Shown here: piece by piece, positions 1 to 8,716 of the stretch
How positions within the stretch are numbered: the stretch's first letter is position 1
How the letters are laid out: every line of letters starts with the position of its first letter
Assembly: GCA_003602485.1 (NCBI GenBank)
Contig: QQSD01000006.1
Location: 1,873-42,148 of the forward strand
Reading direction: 5' to 3'
Length of the DNA stretch: 40,276 nt
Source: Candidatus Poseidoniales archaeon
Lineage (GTDB): Archaea > Thermoplasmatota > Poseidoniia > Poseidoniales > Poseidoniaceae
The notes under the pieces: generated by a model
What the model saw: the letters and a program-made list of their open reading frames with translations, nothing else
Told to the model about the DNA's origin: nothing
The model's database searches: none
Program-made: the position numbers and the translations under genes

Positions 1-1157
1 TCTCCAATGAAGGCAATCACGCCAATTTCCTGGAGAGAGTGCACGAGTACAAAGAGTCCAGCAAAGAAGAGAAGTGTTGTCCATTCAACATGGTGGAGTG
101 GCTCTTCAATATCGTGGCGATCAGTTGCGAGGAGCATGACTACTGCACCAACCAGAGCAATCCAGGACACAGCGATGTGAGTAACAGGATGGGCAAAGAA
201 ATTGATGATCACAAGGGCGAGGATCACGCCAGCAACTCGAAGCATAGCAGGGTCCTTGATTCCGTATTTCGCTTCAAGTTCGGCGATATCACGGATTCGT
301 GTCCCTGAGAATTCGTCGGCGTAAAACCACTTCAAGAACATGAATGAGGGCACAATACACATGAGAATTCCTGGCGCCATCTCGATGATGAAATCATTGA
401 ATGTCACACCGTATTGGGCCAAATCAATACCAGCTCCATTGTTGTAGGTAGGGTCGACGTACTTGCCTCCCTCTGCCTCAGCAATCTTGCTTGCAGAGAG
501 CCCAGACCCAATCATGATATTTGGAGGGTCCCCAATCATGGTTGCCGCACCGCCGATGTTTGAAAACAAAACTTCCGAAATCAACAGGGGTATCGGTTTG
601 ATATCCAGAACCTTCGCAAGTTGGATGGTTACAGGCGTCAACAGAAGCATCGTGGTAACATTGTCTAAGAATGCGGAAAGTACTGCGGTGACTGAACAGA
701 GGATGACGACCAGCGTCCAAATAGATCCACCACTTTTCTTGTAAGAAAGTACTGCAAAATACTCAAAGACACCAGTATTCGAAAGAATACCTACCATCAC
801 CATCATTCCCAGTAAAAGTCCGATGGTTTCCCAATCGATCATTGTCGTGATTTCTGCTAGCGTAAAGGTGTCCTCAACAGCATAATAATTCAATGCAAGA
901 ACTGCAAGAAGGCCGCCCACTGCTGCGGCAAGAGTACGATGTACCCATTCAAAGATAATCAGCGTGTAAACTCCGAAGAGAATGGCAAGACCAACCCAAA
1001 TGGCTTGTGATTCCAAGCCGTCTTTGATGTGGACCTCAATACCGACGCCTCCTCCACCGCCTGCCTGAGTATATCCTGAAAGGAGCATGAAACCTACAAA
1101 AATCAGTAGGAGGAATGAAACCTGTCGACTTCGATTGGTAAAAAGATGAGAGTTCAT
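1..1157 (-). CDS. ArsB/NhaD-superfamily (P-protein/OCA2-like) ion permease, 3' end outside window
   Basis: This is a polytopic membrane transporter whose C-terminus lies beyond the left edge; about 385 residues are visible. It starts at the ATG at 1157. A hydrophobic stretch near residues 13-26 looks like a signal peptide or first helix, followed by a Gly-rich patch and many hydrophobic segments. The helix around residue 165 contains LDNVTTMLLLTPV. Near residues 200-215 is NIGGAATMIGDPPN, the hallmark of the ArsB/NhaD/OCA2 branch of the ion transporter superfamily. Members export arsenite or exchange Na+ for H+, and substrate cannot be read from sequence; no ars genes are nearby. It lies 62 bases downstream of yhbY on the same strand, so it may be last in the adk-rnp4-yhbY run or have its own promoter. 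The family call is firm and the substrate is open. Confidence 0.85.
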   Translation of the reverse strand, partial: MNSHLFTNRSRQVSFLLLIFVGFMLLSGYTQAGGGGGVGIEVHIKDGLESQAIWVGLAILFGVYTLIIFEWVHRTLAAAVGGLLAVLALNYYAVEDTFTLAEITTMIDWETIGLLLGMMVMVGILSNTGVFEYFAVLSYKKSGGSIWTLVVILCSVTAVLSAFLDNVTTMLLLTPVTIQLAKVLDIKPIPLLISEVLFSNIGGAATMIGDPPNIMIGSGLSASKIAEAEGGKYVDPTYNNGAGIDLAQYGVTFNDFIIEMAPGILMCIVPSFMFLKWFYADEFSGTRIRDIAELEAKYGIKDPAMLRVAGVILALVIINFFAHPVTHIAVSWIALVGAVVMLLATDRHDIEEPLHHVEWTTLLFFAGLFVLVHSLQEIGVIAFIG

Positions 1158-1219
1158 AGGGAGACCTCAGTATTTTGTTCCACCCGTGGTCACTCTTTGA
1201 CACTTTGCTTCCAGAAGAA

Positions 1220-1486
1220 TCAACTTCGCCATAATACGCCAATGTTTCCCCGCTGCAAGACCAGTGTGGAATTGGTTTGCTCTGCGATTTGAGCCCAAAC
1301 TGCTGATCGTTGTTCACGTTCAAAGAGACCCTTGTTGACTTTGATCTTTACCAGAGAACGCGAACCTAGTTGTTGACGTATTTCATCAAAGACCGTGTCA
1401 CTCAAGCCCGATTTACCAATGCGTACGCTGGGTCGGAAATCACGAGATTTCGCATCCCTCATAATGTGTGATGGAATTTTTGCCAT
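1220..1486 (-). CDS. YhbY-like CRM-domain RNA-binding protein
   Basis: This 88-residue protein is a single CRM (CRS1-YhbY) domain. The family binds RNA and is linked to ribosome assembly in bacteria and to intron splicing in plant organelles. Visible signatures are an N-terminal helical segment, a central VRIGKSGLS match to the family's GxxG loop, then LVKIKVNKG and a C-terminal LVLQRGNIGVLWR strand. Its length matches stand-alone archaeal and bacterial members. The ATG directly follows the TGA of the RNase P gene (TGAATG at 1484-1489), with a GGGGTGA-like ribosome-binding site overlapping that stop, so translation is probably coupled. Pairing with an RNase P subunit fits a role in RNA maturation. 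The exact target is unknown. Confidence 0.88.
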   Translation of the reverse strand: MAKIPSHIMRDAKSRDFRPSVRIGKSGLSDTVFDEIRQQLGSRSLVKIKVNKGLFEREQRSAVWAQIAEQTNSTLVLQRGNIGVLWRS

Positions 1487-1843
1487 TCATTCACCCCGTC
1501 CGTTGATTCGGGCAACACGATGCGCTTTTGGACCAGCACCGTACCGACGAATATACCCACAATGCAGGCATGTGTGGAGACGTTGACCGGCCTTAATACG
1601 AACCCGAAATTGCGATGTGAAACTATGAGAGCCCCAGCACTTGCGGCAAACACGTGAGCGTACCTCGGTGGGGACTGAGAGACGATGGCGTTGTGAAACC
1701 TTCGAGAGGTGGACTGCTGCAGATTCAACAACATCCCGGGGATGGTTAAGAGGATTCATGAGAATTGACGTGAGGTGGGATTGAGCATGTTGTGCTTTTT
1801 GTTCACGTTGTTGGCGTGAACGTCGTTGTTTGCGGCGACCCAT
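1487..1843 (-). CDS. rnp4: Ribonuclease P protein component 4 (Rpp21/Rpr2/SNM1 family)
   Basis: This 118-residue protein is the zinc-ribbon subunit of archaeal RNase P, which supports the catalytic RNA in removing 5' leaders from pre-tRNA. The N-terminus is a basic Arg/Lys/Gln-rich helix. Two cysteine pairs, C66/C69 (CRKC) and C92/C95 (CLHC), form the zinc site characteristic of Rpp21. The C-terminal part is basic. A GTGAGGG element overlapping the adk stop codon lies a few bases before the ATG at 1843, so this gene is probably translated with adk. The downstream neighbour is the RNA-binding yhbY. Family and role are well supported by the two CxxC pairs and their spacing. Confidence 0.9.
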   Translation of the reverse strand: MGRRKQRRSRQQREQKAQHAQSHLTSILMNPLNHPRDVVESAAVHLSKVSQRHRLSVPTEVRSRVCRKCWGSHSFTSQFRVRIKAGQRLHTCLHCGYIRRYGAGPKAHRVARINGRGE

Positions 1844-1852
1844 CTGAAACCC

Positions 1853-2479
1853 TCACTGAAGTACATTGAGAAGATCATTCGTGATTTCATCAATAGCACG
1901 GTCACCGTCAACTCTGTAGAACAGACCTCGTTCCTCGTACCATGACGCCAGAGGAGATGTTTGCTCATGATATGCGCCGAGGCGTGTCTTGACAGTTGAT
2001 TCCGTGTCATCTGCACGTCGTTTCTCCACGTAGTGACCGCAACTGCACCCTTCATCAGGCACCGGGTTGAATGTGTCGTGGTAGACGGCTCCACAGGTCC
2101 CACAGGTTGAACGCCCACAGATACGTTCAACGATTCGGTCATCTGGCACATCAATTGCTAATACATGAGTAATTTCGGTTAATTCACTGAGCGCTTCAGC
2201 TTGCGGAATGGTTCGTGGGAATCCATCAAACATCACACCATTCTTGGCGTCATCTTCCCTAATTCGCTCTTTGATGAGACCGAGAATCACATCGTCAGGA
2301 ACAAGAGCGCCTCGCTCCATGTAGGACTTCGCTTCAAGGCCGATGGTTGTACCTGCTTTGACCGCAGCACGCAGCATATCTCCGGTTGAGACCTGAGGCA
2401 GGCTGGTATATTCAGTAATTCGTTGTGCCTGAGTACCTTTGCCGGCCCCCGGGGGACCAAAGAGAACGATACTGCCCAT
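1853..2479 (-). CDS. adk: Adenylate kinase, bacterial-type with cysteine-rich LID
   Basis: This 208-residue kinase interconverts ATP + AMP and 2 ADP. The P-loop GPPGAGKGT spans residues 8-16. STGDMLR near 31-37 and DGFPRT near 85-90 are the AMP-binding and core motifs of the Adk family. The LID region holds C126/C129 (CGTC) and C145/C147 (CSC), a zinc-ribbon-like set slightly shorter than the usual CxxC pair. The sequence is of the bacterial/eukaryotic Adk type, not the distinct archaeal AdkA type, consistent with old lateral acquisition (inference). It begins a tight run with rnp4 and yhbY, and a 42-base gap separates it from the protease upstream. Confidence 0.95.
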   Translation of the reverse strand: MGSIVLFGPPGAGKGTQAQRITEYTSLPQVSTGDMLRAAVKAGTTIGLEAKSYMERGALVPDDVILGLIKERIREDDAKNGVMFDGFPRTIPQAEALSELTEITHVLAIDVPDDRIVERICGRSTCGTCGAVYHDTFNPVPDEGCSCGHYVEKRRADDTESTVKTRLGAYHEQTSPLASWYEERGLFYRVDGDRAIDEITNDLLNVLQ

Positions 2480-2521
2480 GGATTAGGGTGTACACTCCAC
2501 CCTTTCAACGTTGACACGGTT

Positions 2522-5500
2522 TCAGCCTTGTCGCTTGAGCCATTCATGACCGTAATGTTGCCATTGTTCAGCCGTCCAACCTGAAGGTAACCCACCGGGT
2601 GGAAGAGGAGGTCCAGCCTGCACTATCGGCTGACTCGGGAGAGGTTGTGGCAGAGCAGGTAGAGGTTTTGCAACAGGAGGCATGCCTGCTGGTGGGAGAC
2701 CCATTGGAAGTGGAGCGGAAGTGCCCCCACGCGGAGGCATACCTGCTGGAGGTAAGCCTGCTGGGACTTGATTCGGCAATGCTGGAAGATCCATTGATTG
2801 CATGATAGCTTGCGCGATTTCATCGTCGCTTACTTCTCCGCTGGTCAAATCGTCAACTGCGTCACCCAAATCAAGGGCACTGTTACGACGTTCATTGAGA
2901 AGGTCGGGACTCACATGTGTATTTGGGGCTACCAATTCCAACCCGTCGTCACCCACTTCACCCGACTTTTTCATTCGTCGACCGATCACAATCAGTCCGA
3001 TGAGAATCACAGCGATAAGGCCACCACTCACTGCTGGGGGAAGGATGCTAAACAGGCCTCCATCACCGGTAGCAGTTTCTACACTTACATCAAGGATTTG
3101 GGATGCGACAAGAGTCTCCCCGACCGTGATATTGAGGTGCAATTGTGCAGTTGTCCGACTGACAGACTCAGAGGGCATCAGCGTGACAATAACATCTACT
3201 GACTCACCGACTGCCAAATCGGTAATGCTAGCAGTGCTTAGGTCAACACTCCAATCATCTCGAATCATGTCATCTTTGTCCAACGCAACACCAGTGAGGG
3301 CTGCATTCAACGGAATATTACCGTCGTTTCGGACAACGAAGGTGAGGGAACGACCGTCTTGACGGGAAATGCCGCGCAGAGGTTGTTCACTCTCTGTTTG
3401 AACGGTGATGTTGGCGTAGGATGATTCTACAACTGCGATGGTGATCATTTGGCTTGATTCTACAAGTCTTCCAGCATTTGACCCTGTTACAGCGATGAGG
3501 ATTTCAAATGCATTTTCGGATTCTTGCTCTTGCGCAGGTGGAATCAGGCCAAAGCGGACAAGTTTTTCTTCACGAGGTTCGAGGTAGAGCGTCGGGTTGG
3601 CAAAACCCACTTGCCATCCATCAAGTGCCAATCCATGAGTCCAATTGAGGGCTAGGTCGGTATTTCCAGTATTCTTTACAACGAATTCACCGTAAGAATA
3701 AACGTCACCGATTGATACTTCAATGATTGATTCTGAAGGCGGTGTGAGGTTAATTCCCAATTCATCACGAACAATCAACGTGGTGATGTTTTGGATGAAG
3801 TTTTGATTGGAACGCTCCGTTCGTATGGTATAGGTATTCGAATCGCCTTCTTCAGCCGTGATTGGAACTGCCAAGACCAATTCAACCGTTGTGGTCATAC
3901 CGGGATTGAGAGAAATCATGACCTTACGTGAGTCTTTTTGGGTGTCATAACGAACCTCCATGGCCCATTGAGGATTATCGGGTAGAACCGATACTTCCAA
4001 TTCTACTGCGATGTTTCCAGTATTTTCCACTGATACATTGAGATGGACTTGTTGCCCACTGTCAACAGAGAGATCGTCTGCGAGTTGTGAAGGGCCAAGT
4101 GGGCCGTCATCATCAAGGAGGTCAACGTTGAAAGATTCCTGGGGCAAGACCTCAATGCTCACTGTTTCTGTGAAATTCATCGTGGGATCGGTAAATGAGG
4201 TGACGTAACACGTGACCTGGTCCGTATCACCCGCAGCAGGTACGCCATTTGCAACAAGAGGCACAATAATGCGGATGGACATCGGCAAAAACTCAAGGAT
4301 ATTGAGCGGCTCAAAGTCAAGTTGGGAGGAATTTGAACCACCGAGCATCAATTGCCATCGCTGTTCAGAAGTACATTCAATACTGTATTGTGCCGGTGCA
4401 TTCCCAGTATTTCGTACCGAGATTGAAAAGAAGCTCGAACCACCGGGTTGTGCCGACAATCCATTGCTTCCAGCCGTGACCACCTGGACTTGGTCTATTT
4501 GCTCAACGATGATTGTGACACGCTGAGTATGTGAGACTGTGGGTTGGAATTCATAGCGTGCTGTGAGTTCAACGACATAGGTGCCTGCACGGACAAAGCG
4601 AGGGTTTTCAGGATTTGAAGTGAGGTCTGCATCCAAATCTTCAAGCCGCAAATTGATCGTTTTGTTGGCATCGTCTGTACCCTGTGCTGTTAGAATAAAA
4701 TTCGGCGTCTCATCGAAATTTCTTGACCAAAGGTCGTCGCTAGGCAAAAAGAAATCATCACGGCCTGGTGCCGGGATTTGAACGGTGGTTGAAGATAGCA
4801 ACACTGACTGATTCCCGGTACCTTCGTGCAGAACGACAAGGGGAAGGTCAATGCCCGAATCATTACGGACATCCAAATTCACGACCGCATTGTTGGAACG
4901 CTCTTCCGCAGTCTCAGGAACTGTTCCATCACTGTTCGCAATAACCACTCGAACACCGAGGGCGGTAACTTCCACATCTTGCTCCCAAATATTGTTGTCC
5001 GTCCCACTTGTTGCGTCGTTCATTTCGGGGACTTGATTCCCAGTATCGATAGCCAAGCGAAGCGAATGAATGCCAGTTGAAGTGAATTGATGGAAGATGG
5101 TATAGGAATCAATCATACCAGGCTCGAGAGCTGACCGAGTCGATGTTGCCAATGTTTGTTGTGTCGTCGTGTCTTCCAAAATGATGTCGAAATCGCCCGA
5201 TATACTCGTTCCTTGGTTCACCCAAGCAAGGCGAATCGAGATGAGGTCGTTCTTGAGAGGATTGAACGAAGAAGTGAGGATACTGCCGTCAAACACAGCC
5301 AAATCCGCTTGCGGTGTTGGGGTGGCGACTGCTGCCATTACAAGTCCAAAGTTTTGCGTGGTTCCGCCACGATGGAGGACTTGCACAATCCATTGTCCTT
5401 GAGAAGATGTGAGGGTCCCTGGTGCGATTCGGATTCGTTCAACATTGTTGGTGTCATCAGCCGAACCGCCTGTTACCGAGAAGCCTTGCGAGAATTGGTT

Positions 5501-7486
5501 GCCTAACCACTCCGTGCCCGACGGGTCAATTAGAATCAAATCAAGGTCATTGACCAATCGCTTTTGGTTATTCGGGGCATTCGCACTCCCTGCTTCATCC
5601 GTCCATGCAAGCGTGATATCAATCCCGTGAGACGGGTCGAGTGAAAAGGAATAGAGCAATCCAAATCCTGATTCAAGCGGTTTATTATCGTCAAAGAAGG
5701 TGTCCAAAGACGTCGTGCCGTCCATTGGCATGACGGTCCTCTCAAGGTCAACTTGACCCCAACCTTCGAGATTGTTAGGGATATCTGGTGTGCCCAAGTC
5801 GGTTGCCCCGTTGATCATGGCTGCTTTGACCAAGGCACTGGATGGCGAACTCACACCTGCCTGCTCACGAATAAATTCACGAGTAAGCGCAGCCACACCG
5901 GAAGCGACTGCTGTTGCTTGCGATGTTCCTGACAAGGACATGTAGTAGGCGTTACCTCCTGCGTGCGCCCCCGAGAGGCAATCGGGGCCTGCTGGGTTTT
6001 GAGCTTCTTCAGCCAATCCCGAACATATTCCAACTCCGGGCGCGACGAGGTCCGGTTTAATCCGGCCATCAAGGCTCGGTCCTTGGGATGAAAAATTTGC
6101 CACAGCTCCCGCCAGTGCAGAACCAGAGGACCCAGTCGTTGATGCCCCAATCGCTATGACATTCTTCGCTGTTCCCGGAGAAGTGACTTGAGAGGCACCA
6201 AATGCCCCACGGTCACCGACTGAAAAGAGCGGAGTCAAATCCTGACGGTCATTGACGAACACATCAACCGAACGTGCGTCTGCAGTGTACTGACCGTAAT
6301 TTCCATTCAGGCCCCACGCATTGACAGCGATACGTGCCGTCATTTGTTCAGCATCTCTGAGGAGGTCGTAGATTGACCCAACTCGTCCGAAGACACCAGT
6401 TGGGTCGTGCTCGAGAGAGTACATGACAAGATTTGCACTGGGCGCTATTCCACGAGCAGATGTGTCGCCTGAACCATCTCCGAGAACGGTCACTGCGATG
6501 TGAGTGCCGTGCCCCGCATTGCTATCGGCAGGTGATGAATCCAGCCCGAACTGAGTGTATGTCGCTGCAACACGCCCTGTTAAATCCGGGTGATTTTGGT
6601 CCAAACCCGTATCAGCAATCGCAATCATCTCACCTGAACCATCGAGAGTGAATGCTGCATTGTCTTGAACTCCTTGAACCCCTGAAAGCGACCAGGCTAC
6701 TGCGTTGTGCACTCGCAATTCCATTGCTGGCTCGCTCCAGATAATGCGGCCATCATGAGCGATGTTACGAATGAATTCGACATGAGATTGGGATGTAATC
6801 AACGACTGGCAACTCCAAGAATCGCACCATGCTTCCAAGGCACCGTAACGAACGAGGTCGGTCGCTAAATCTCCATAGCCTCCAAGTCCCAAATCATCTG
6901 AAGGAATCATTGAGACATACTGCTGTTCACCTGAGAAGGTTAAGAGTTCGGGGGCGAGACGCCATCCGGGCTCTTGATGGCCAGCCCAGCGAACCCGACT
7001 GTCTTCGTTGAGCGATTGAACCATCGATGTAGGCGAGACTGGAAGACGGACGAGCCAACCTTCGTCATGGAGTGTATCGAGTACTCGCAGGTCGTATTCG
7101 GTAACGAGGTCTGAAAGGACCTGTCCGTTTGGGTTGTGAAGTTGAACGATGGCTAATCCAGTATATGCTGCGTCATTTGAACGATGCAAACTCGGAGCAA
7201 CATCGGGCCCGTTTGTGAGCGTAGGGTCAAAACTACCCGCAGCCAAATGAAGAATTCCAGATGCATCTTTCAAATCGACTGATATCATACTTGCTTGTGG
7301 CATTTCACCCCAATGCTCTGCGGCCAATTTCAATTGCTCTTCGTCTGAAAGAGACGGTACGTCCATCACATCGCTTTGCTGTGGTGACTCGAGATGAACG
7401 GTAGATGCCGTGGAATTAATGGCCTGAGAGAGCGGCGTCAAAACGAAGAGAAGGAGTACGAACAGAAGGGTAACCCGTGAACGCAT
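2522..7486 (-). CDS. Membrane-anchored subtilisin-like (S8) protease with CARDB-type repeats and Trp-rich cytoplasmic tail
   Basis: About 1654 residues from the ATG at 7486. That start has a GGAGGT site (7496-7501) nine bases upstream and gives a clean signal peptide; the longer open frame would run into the GAPDH gene. After a prodomain-like region, the S8 domain (about 285-600) carries Asp292 (AIADTGLD), His326 (GHGTH) and Ser522 (SGTSQAT). The position expected to hold the oxyanion Asn is Asp425 (FSVGDRG). A CARDB-like domain with further CARDB/NEW3-like beta domains follows. A transmembrane helix near 1480-1503 precedes a cytoplasmic tail rich in Pro that ends in GLPSGWTAEQWQHYG. The predicted topology is an extracellular protease with a small cytoplasmic tail. 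The role is probably extracellular protein degradation; substrates are unknown. Confidence 0.9.
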   Translation of the reverse strand: MRSRVTLLFVLLLFVLTPLSQAINSTASTVHLESPQQSDVMDVPSLSDEEQLKLAAEHWGEMPQASMISVDLKDASGILHLAAGSFDPTLTNGPDVAPSLHRSNDAAYTGLAIVQLHNPNGQVLSDLVTEYDLRVLDTLHDEGWLVRLPVSPTSMVQSLNEDSRVRWAGHQEPGWRLAPELLTFSGEQQYVSMIPSDDLGLGGYGDLATDLVRYGALEAWCDSWSCQSLITSQSHVEFIRNIAHDGRIIWSEPAMELRVHNAVAWSLSGVQGVQDNAAFTLDGSGEMIAIADTGLDQNHPDLTGRVAATYTQFGLDSSPADSNAGHGTHIAVTVLGDGSGDTSARGIAPSANLVMYSLEHDPTGVFGRVGSIYDLLRDAEQMTARIAVNAWGLNGNYGQYTADARSVDVFVNDRQDLTPLFSVGDRGAFGASQVTSPGTAKNVIAIGASTTGSSGSALAGAVANFSSQGPSLDGRIKPDLVAPGVGICSGLAEEAQNPAGPDCLSGAHAGGNAYYMSLSGTSQATAVASGVAALTREFIREQAGVSSPSSALVKAAMINGATDLGTPDIPNNLEGWGQVDLERTVMPMDGTTSLDTFFDDNKPLESGFGLLYSFSLDPSHGIDITLAWTDEAGSANAPNNQKRLVNDLDLILIDPSGTEWLGNQFSQGFSVTGGSADDTNNVERIRIAPGTLTSSQGQWIVQVLHRGGTTQNFGLVMAAVATPTPQADLAVFDGSILTSSFNPLKNDLISIRLAWVNQGTSISGDFDIILEDTTTQQTLATSTRSALEPGMIDSYTIFHQFTSTGIHSLRLAIDTGNQVPEMNDATSGTDNNIWEQDVEVTALGVRVVIANSDGTVPETAEERSNNAVVNLDVRNDSGIDLPLVVLHEGTGNQSVLLSSTTVQIPAPGRDDFFLPSDDLWSRNFDETPNFILTAQGTDDANKTINLRLEDLDADLTSNPENPRFVRAGTYVVELTARYEFQPTVSHTQRVTIIVEQIDQVQVVTAGSNGLSAQPGGSSFFSISVRNTGNAPAQYSIECTSEQRWQLMLGGSNSSQLDFEPLNILEFLPMSIRIIVPLVANGVPAAGDTDQVTCYVTSFTDPTMNFTETVSIEVLPQESFNVDLLDDDGPLGPSQLADDLSVDSGQQVHLNVSVENTGNIAVELEVSVLPDNPQWAMEVRYDTQKDSRKVMISLNPGMTTTVELVLAVPITAEEGDSNTYTIRTERSNQNFIQNITTLIVRDELGINLTPPSESIIEVSIGDVYSYGEFVVKNTGNTDLALNWTHGLALDGWQVGFANPTLYLEPREEKLVRFGLIPPAQEQESENAFEILIAVTGSNAGRLVESSQMITIAVVESSYANITVQTESEQPLRGISRQDGRSLTFVVRNDGNIPLNAALTGVALDKDDMIRDDWSVDLSTASITDLAVGESVDVIVTLMPSESVSRTTAQLHLNITVGETLVASQILDVSVETATGDGGLFSILPPAVSGGLIAVILIGLIVIGRRMKKSGEVGDDGLELVAPNTHVSPDLLNERRNSALDLGDAVDDLTSGEVSDDEIAQAIMQSMDLPALPNQVPAGLPPAGMPPRGGTSAPLPMGLPPAGMPPVAKPLPALPQPLPSQPIVQAGPPLPPGGLPSGWTAEQWQHYGHEWLKRQG

Positions 7487-7495
7487 ATCACTGGG

Positions 7496-7501
7496 ACCTC
7501 C
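7496..7501 (-). promoter_or_regulatory. Ribosome-binding site deciding the protease start
   Basis: On the minus strand this reads GGAGGT, nine bases before the ATG at 7486. It supports that ATG over upstream in-frame codons, which would add about 35 residues without signal-peptide character and overlap the end of the GAPDH gene. Confidence 0.6.
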
Positions 7502-7533
7502 ACCCCGCTTTTGAATACACCTCATCGGTGTGC

Positions 7534-8571
7534 TTACAATCCGTTGTAGGCGAAAATTGCTGCATCGGTTTTTTCCACCGAAACTCTCCAATCAGACTCG
7601 GTTCCGGTCAACGCCCTGATAGCGTCAACATTTTCGGGAATGACATCTGATTCTTGATGGATCGCTTGGAAGTAATAGAGCGTATTTCCGTCAAGTTTTA
7701 CACCATCCTCCCATACAAAAATCTCGTGGAGGTCGCCCCATTTCCGACCGATGTCACGAGCATATTCCATGACTTCTGCAGTCGTGGTGATGTTCGTTTC
7801 TTTTCCGTTCATGATGATGATGCGAGGTTGCTTGGACCAAAGGTCAAGAACGCTTTGGGTGTTCAATCCATGCCCTTCAGGCAGTGTCGCCACGATGGAG
7901 TGGCAGTGCATGAGAGTGGTGGGTACAGCGACCGCCATTGAATTGATGTCAATCTCTGGTTTTACCGTCATCACGTCTGGGCCGTGGTGCGAAGGTACCT
8001 TGAGGACTGGCTTGATTGCATTGATTGGACCCTTGGCTGAATCACCCGGGTCTGCAGCACGTCGAATCATGGTACATTCAACCTTGAGGGACCCACAGTG
8101 TTCATAGAGTGGAACAAGTGTTCGTGAAAGGCCCGTTGTATTGCATGACACGACGCGAGTCCCTGCTGCATTCATGTTTTCTTCATGATTGGCTGAAGAC
8201 GTATATGACATGCCAGCCATTGCATGCTTTTCACCGCCTTGGAAGATGTACTTCACTCCAGCGTTGACGTAAGTTTCTTTGTTGGCAGCACCCACTTTGC
8301 CTGGAGAACAATCTACGACAATATCGGCTATGGCAAGTAGGTCACTCAAGCCACCGTGACACGTATACCCTGCATCAGCAAAAGCGGCGATTCGGTCCGC
8401 GTCGTCAAAGGTGCAATACAACGGAAATCCCTTGCGGACGGCCAAGTCGCAGCCGAATGACGGACGCGTTTTAGTCACACCGATGATTTCCATGTCGTCC
8501 TGAGCATCGACCGCGTCGGCCACTCTCTTTCCGATTGTTCCATATCCGTTGATGGCGACTTTGATGCTCAT
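7534..8571 (-). CDS. gap: Type II (archaeal) glyceraldehyde-3-phosphate dehydrogenase
   Basis: This 345-residue enzyme oxidises glyceraldehyde-3-phosphate to 1,3-bisphosphoglycerate with NAD(P)+, or runs in reverse for gluconeogenesis. The Rossmann motif INGYGTIGKRVADA is at residues 7-20. The nucleophile Cys143 lies in VSCNTTGLSR, typical of the archaeal type II family, and the length is typical too. The ATG at 8571 was chosen because MSIKVAINGYG is the usual N-terminus and a purine-rich GGAGAGGG precedes it. An ATG at 8583 would add four residues. The gene diverges from the GltB-like fusion and is followed 47 bases later by the protease. Confidence 0.95.
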   Translation of the reverse strand: MSIKVAINGYGTIGKRVADAVDAQDDMEIIGVTKTRPSFGCDLAVRKGFPLYCTFDDADRIAAFADAGYTCHGGLSDLLAIADIVVDCSPGKVGAANKETYVNAGVKYIFQGGEKHAMAGMSYTSSANHEENMNAAGTRVVSCNTTGLSRTLVPLYEHCGSLKVECTMIRRAADPGDSAKGPINAIKPVLKVPSHHGPDVMTVKPEIDINSMAVAVPTTLMHCHSIVATLPEGHGLNTQSVLDLWSKQPRIIIMNGKETNITTTAEVMEYARDIGRKWGDLHEIFVWEDGVKLDGNTLYYFQAIHQESDVIPENVDAIRALTGTESDWRVSVEKTDAAIFAYNGL

Positions 8572-8603
8572 GACCCTCTCCATGCTGTGCTCTGTGAGAA
8601 CCT

Positions 8604-8620
8604 CAATAAACACTTCTTTT
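8604..8620 (-). promoter_or_regulatory. Candidate archaeal promoter of gap (BRE + TATA-like)
   Basis: Read on the minus strand, AAAAGAAGT followed by GTTTATTG resembles a purine-rich BRE and an AT-rich TATA box. It would place transcription start about 10 bases before the gap ATG at 8571. It lies in the 145-base divergent region, the longest non-coding stretch here. Judged by eye only. Confidence 0.35.
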
Positions 8621-8685
8621 CTTGAAGACGCCGAAGATTAGCGTCCACCACTGAAAATACCTCTCACCGACGATTACCATAGCAG

Positions 8686-8693
8686 CATATTTG
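8686..8693 (+). promoter_or_regulatory. Candidate TATA box for the GltB-like fusion gene
   Basis: CATATTTG is centred about 27 bases before the ATG at 8717, the spacing expected between a TATA box and a transcription start. If it is real, the transcript would be leaderless or nearly so. Judged by eye only. Confidence 0.3.
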
Positions 8694-8716
8694 TGCATGC
8701 GGTGCAAGGAAGTGCT

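Noticed and set aside
2599-3362. Plus-strand open frames opposite the protease tail
   Set aside because: Antisense shadows of a repetitive, proline-rich coding sequence on the other strand, with no recognisable domains.
7487-7591. N-terminal extension of the protease to 7591
   Set aside because: It overlaps the GAPDH gene end and has no signal-peptide character; the ATG at 7486 has a good ribosome-binding site and starts at the signal peptide.
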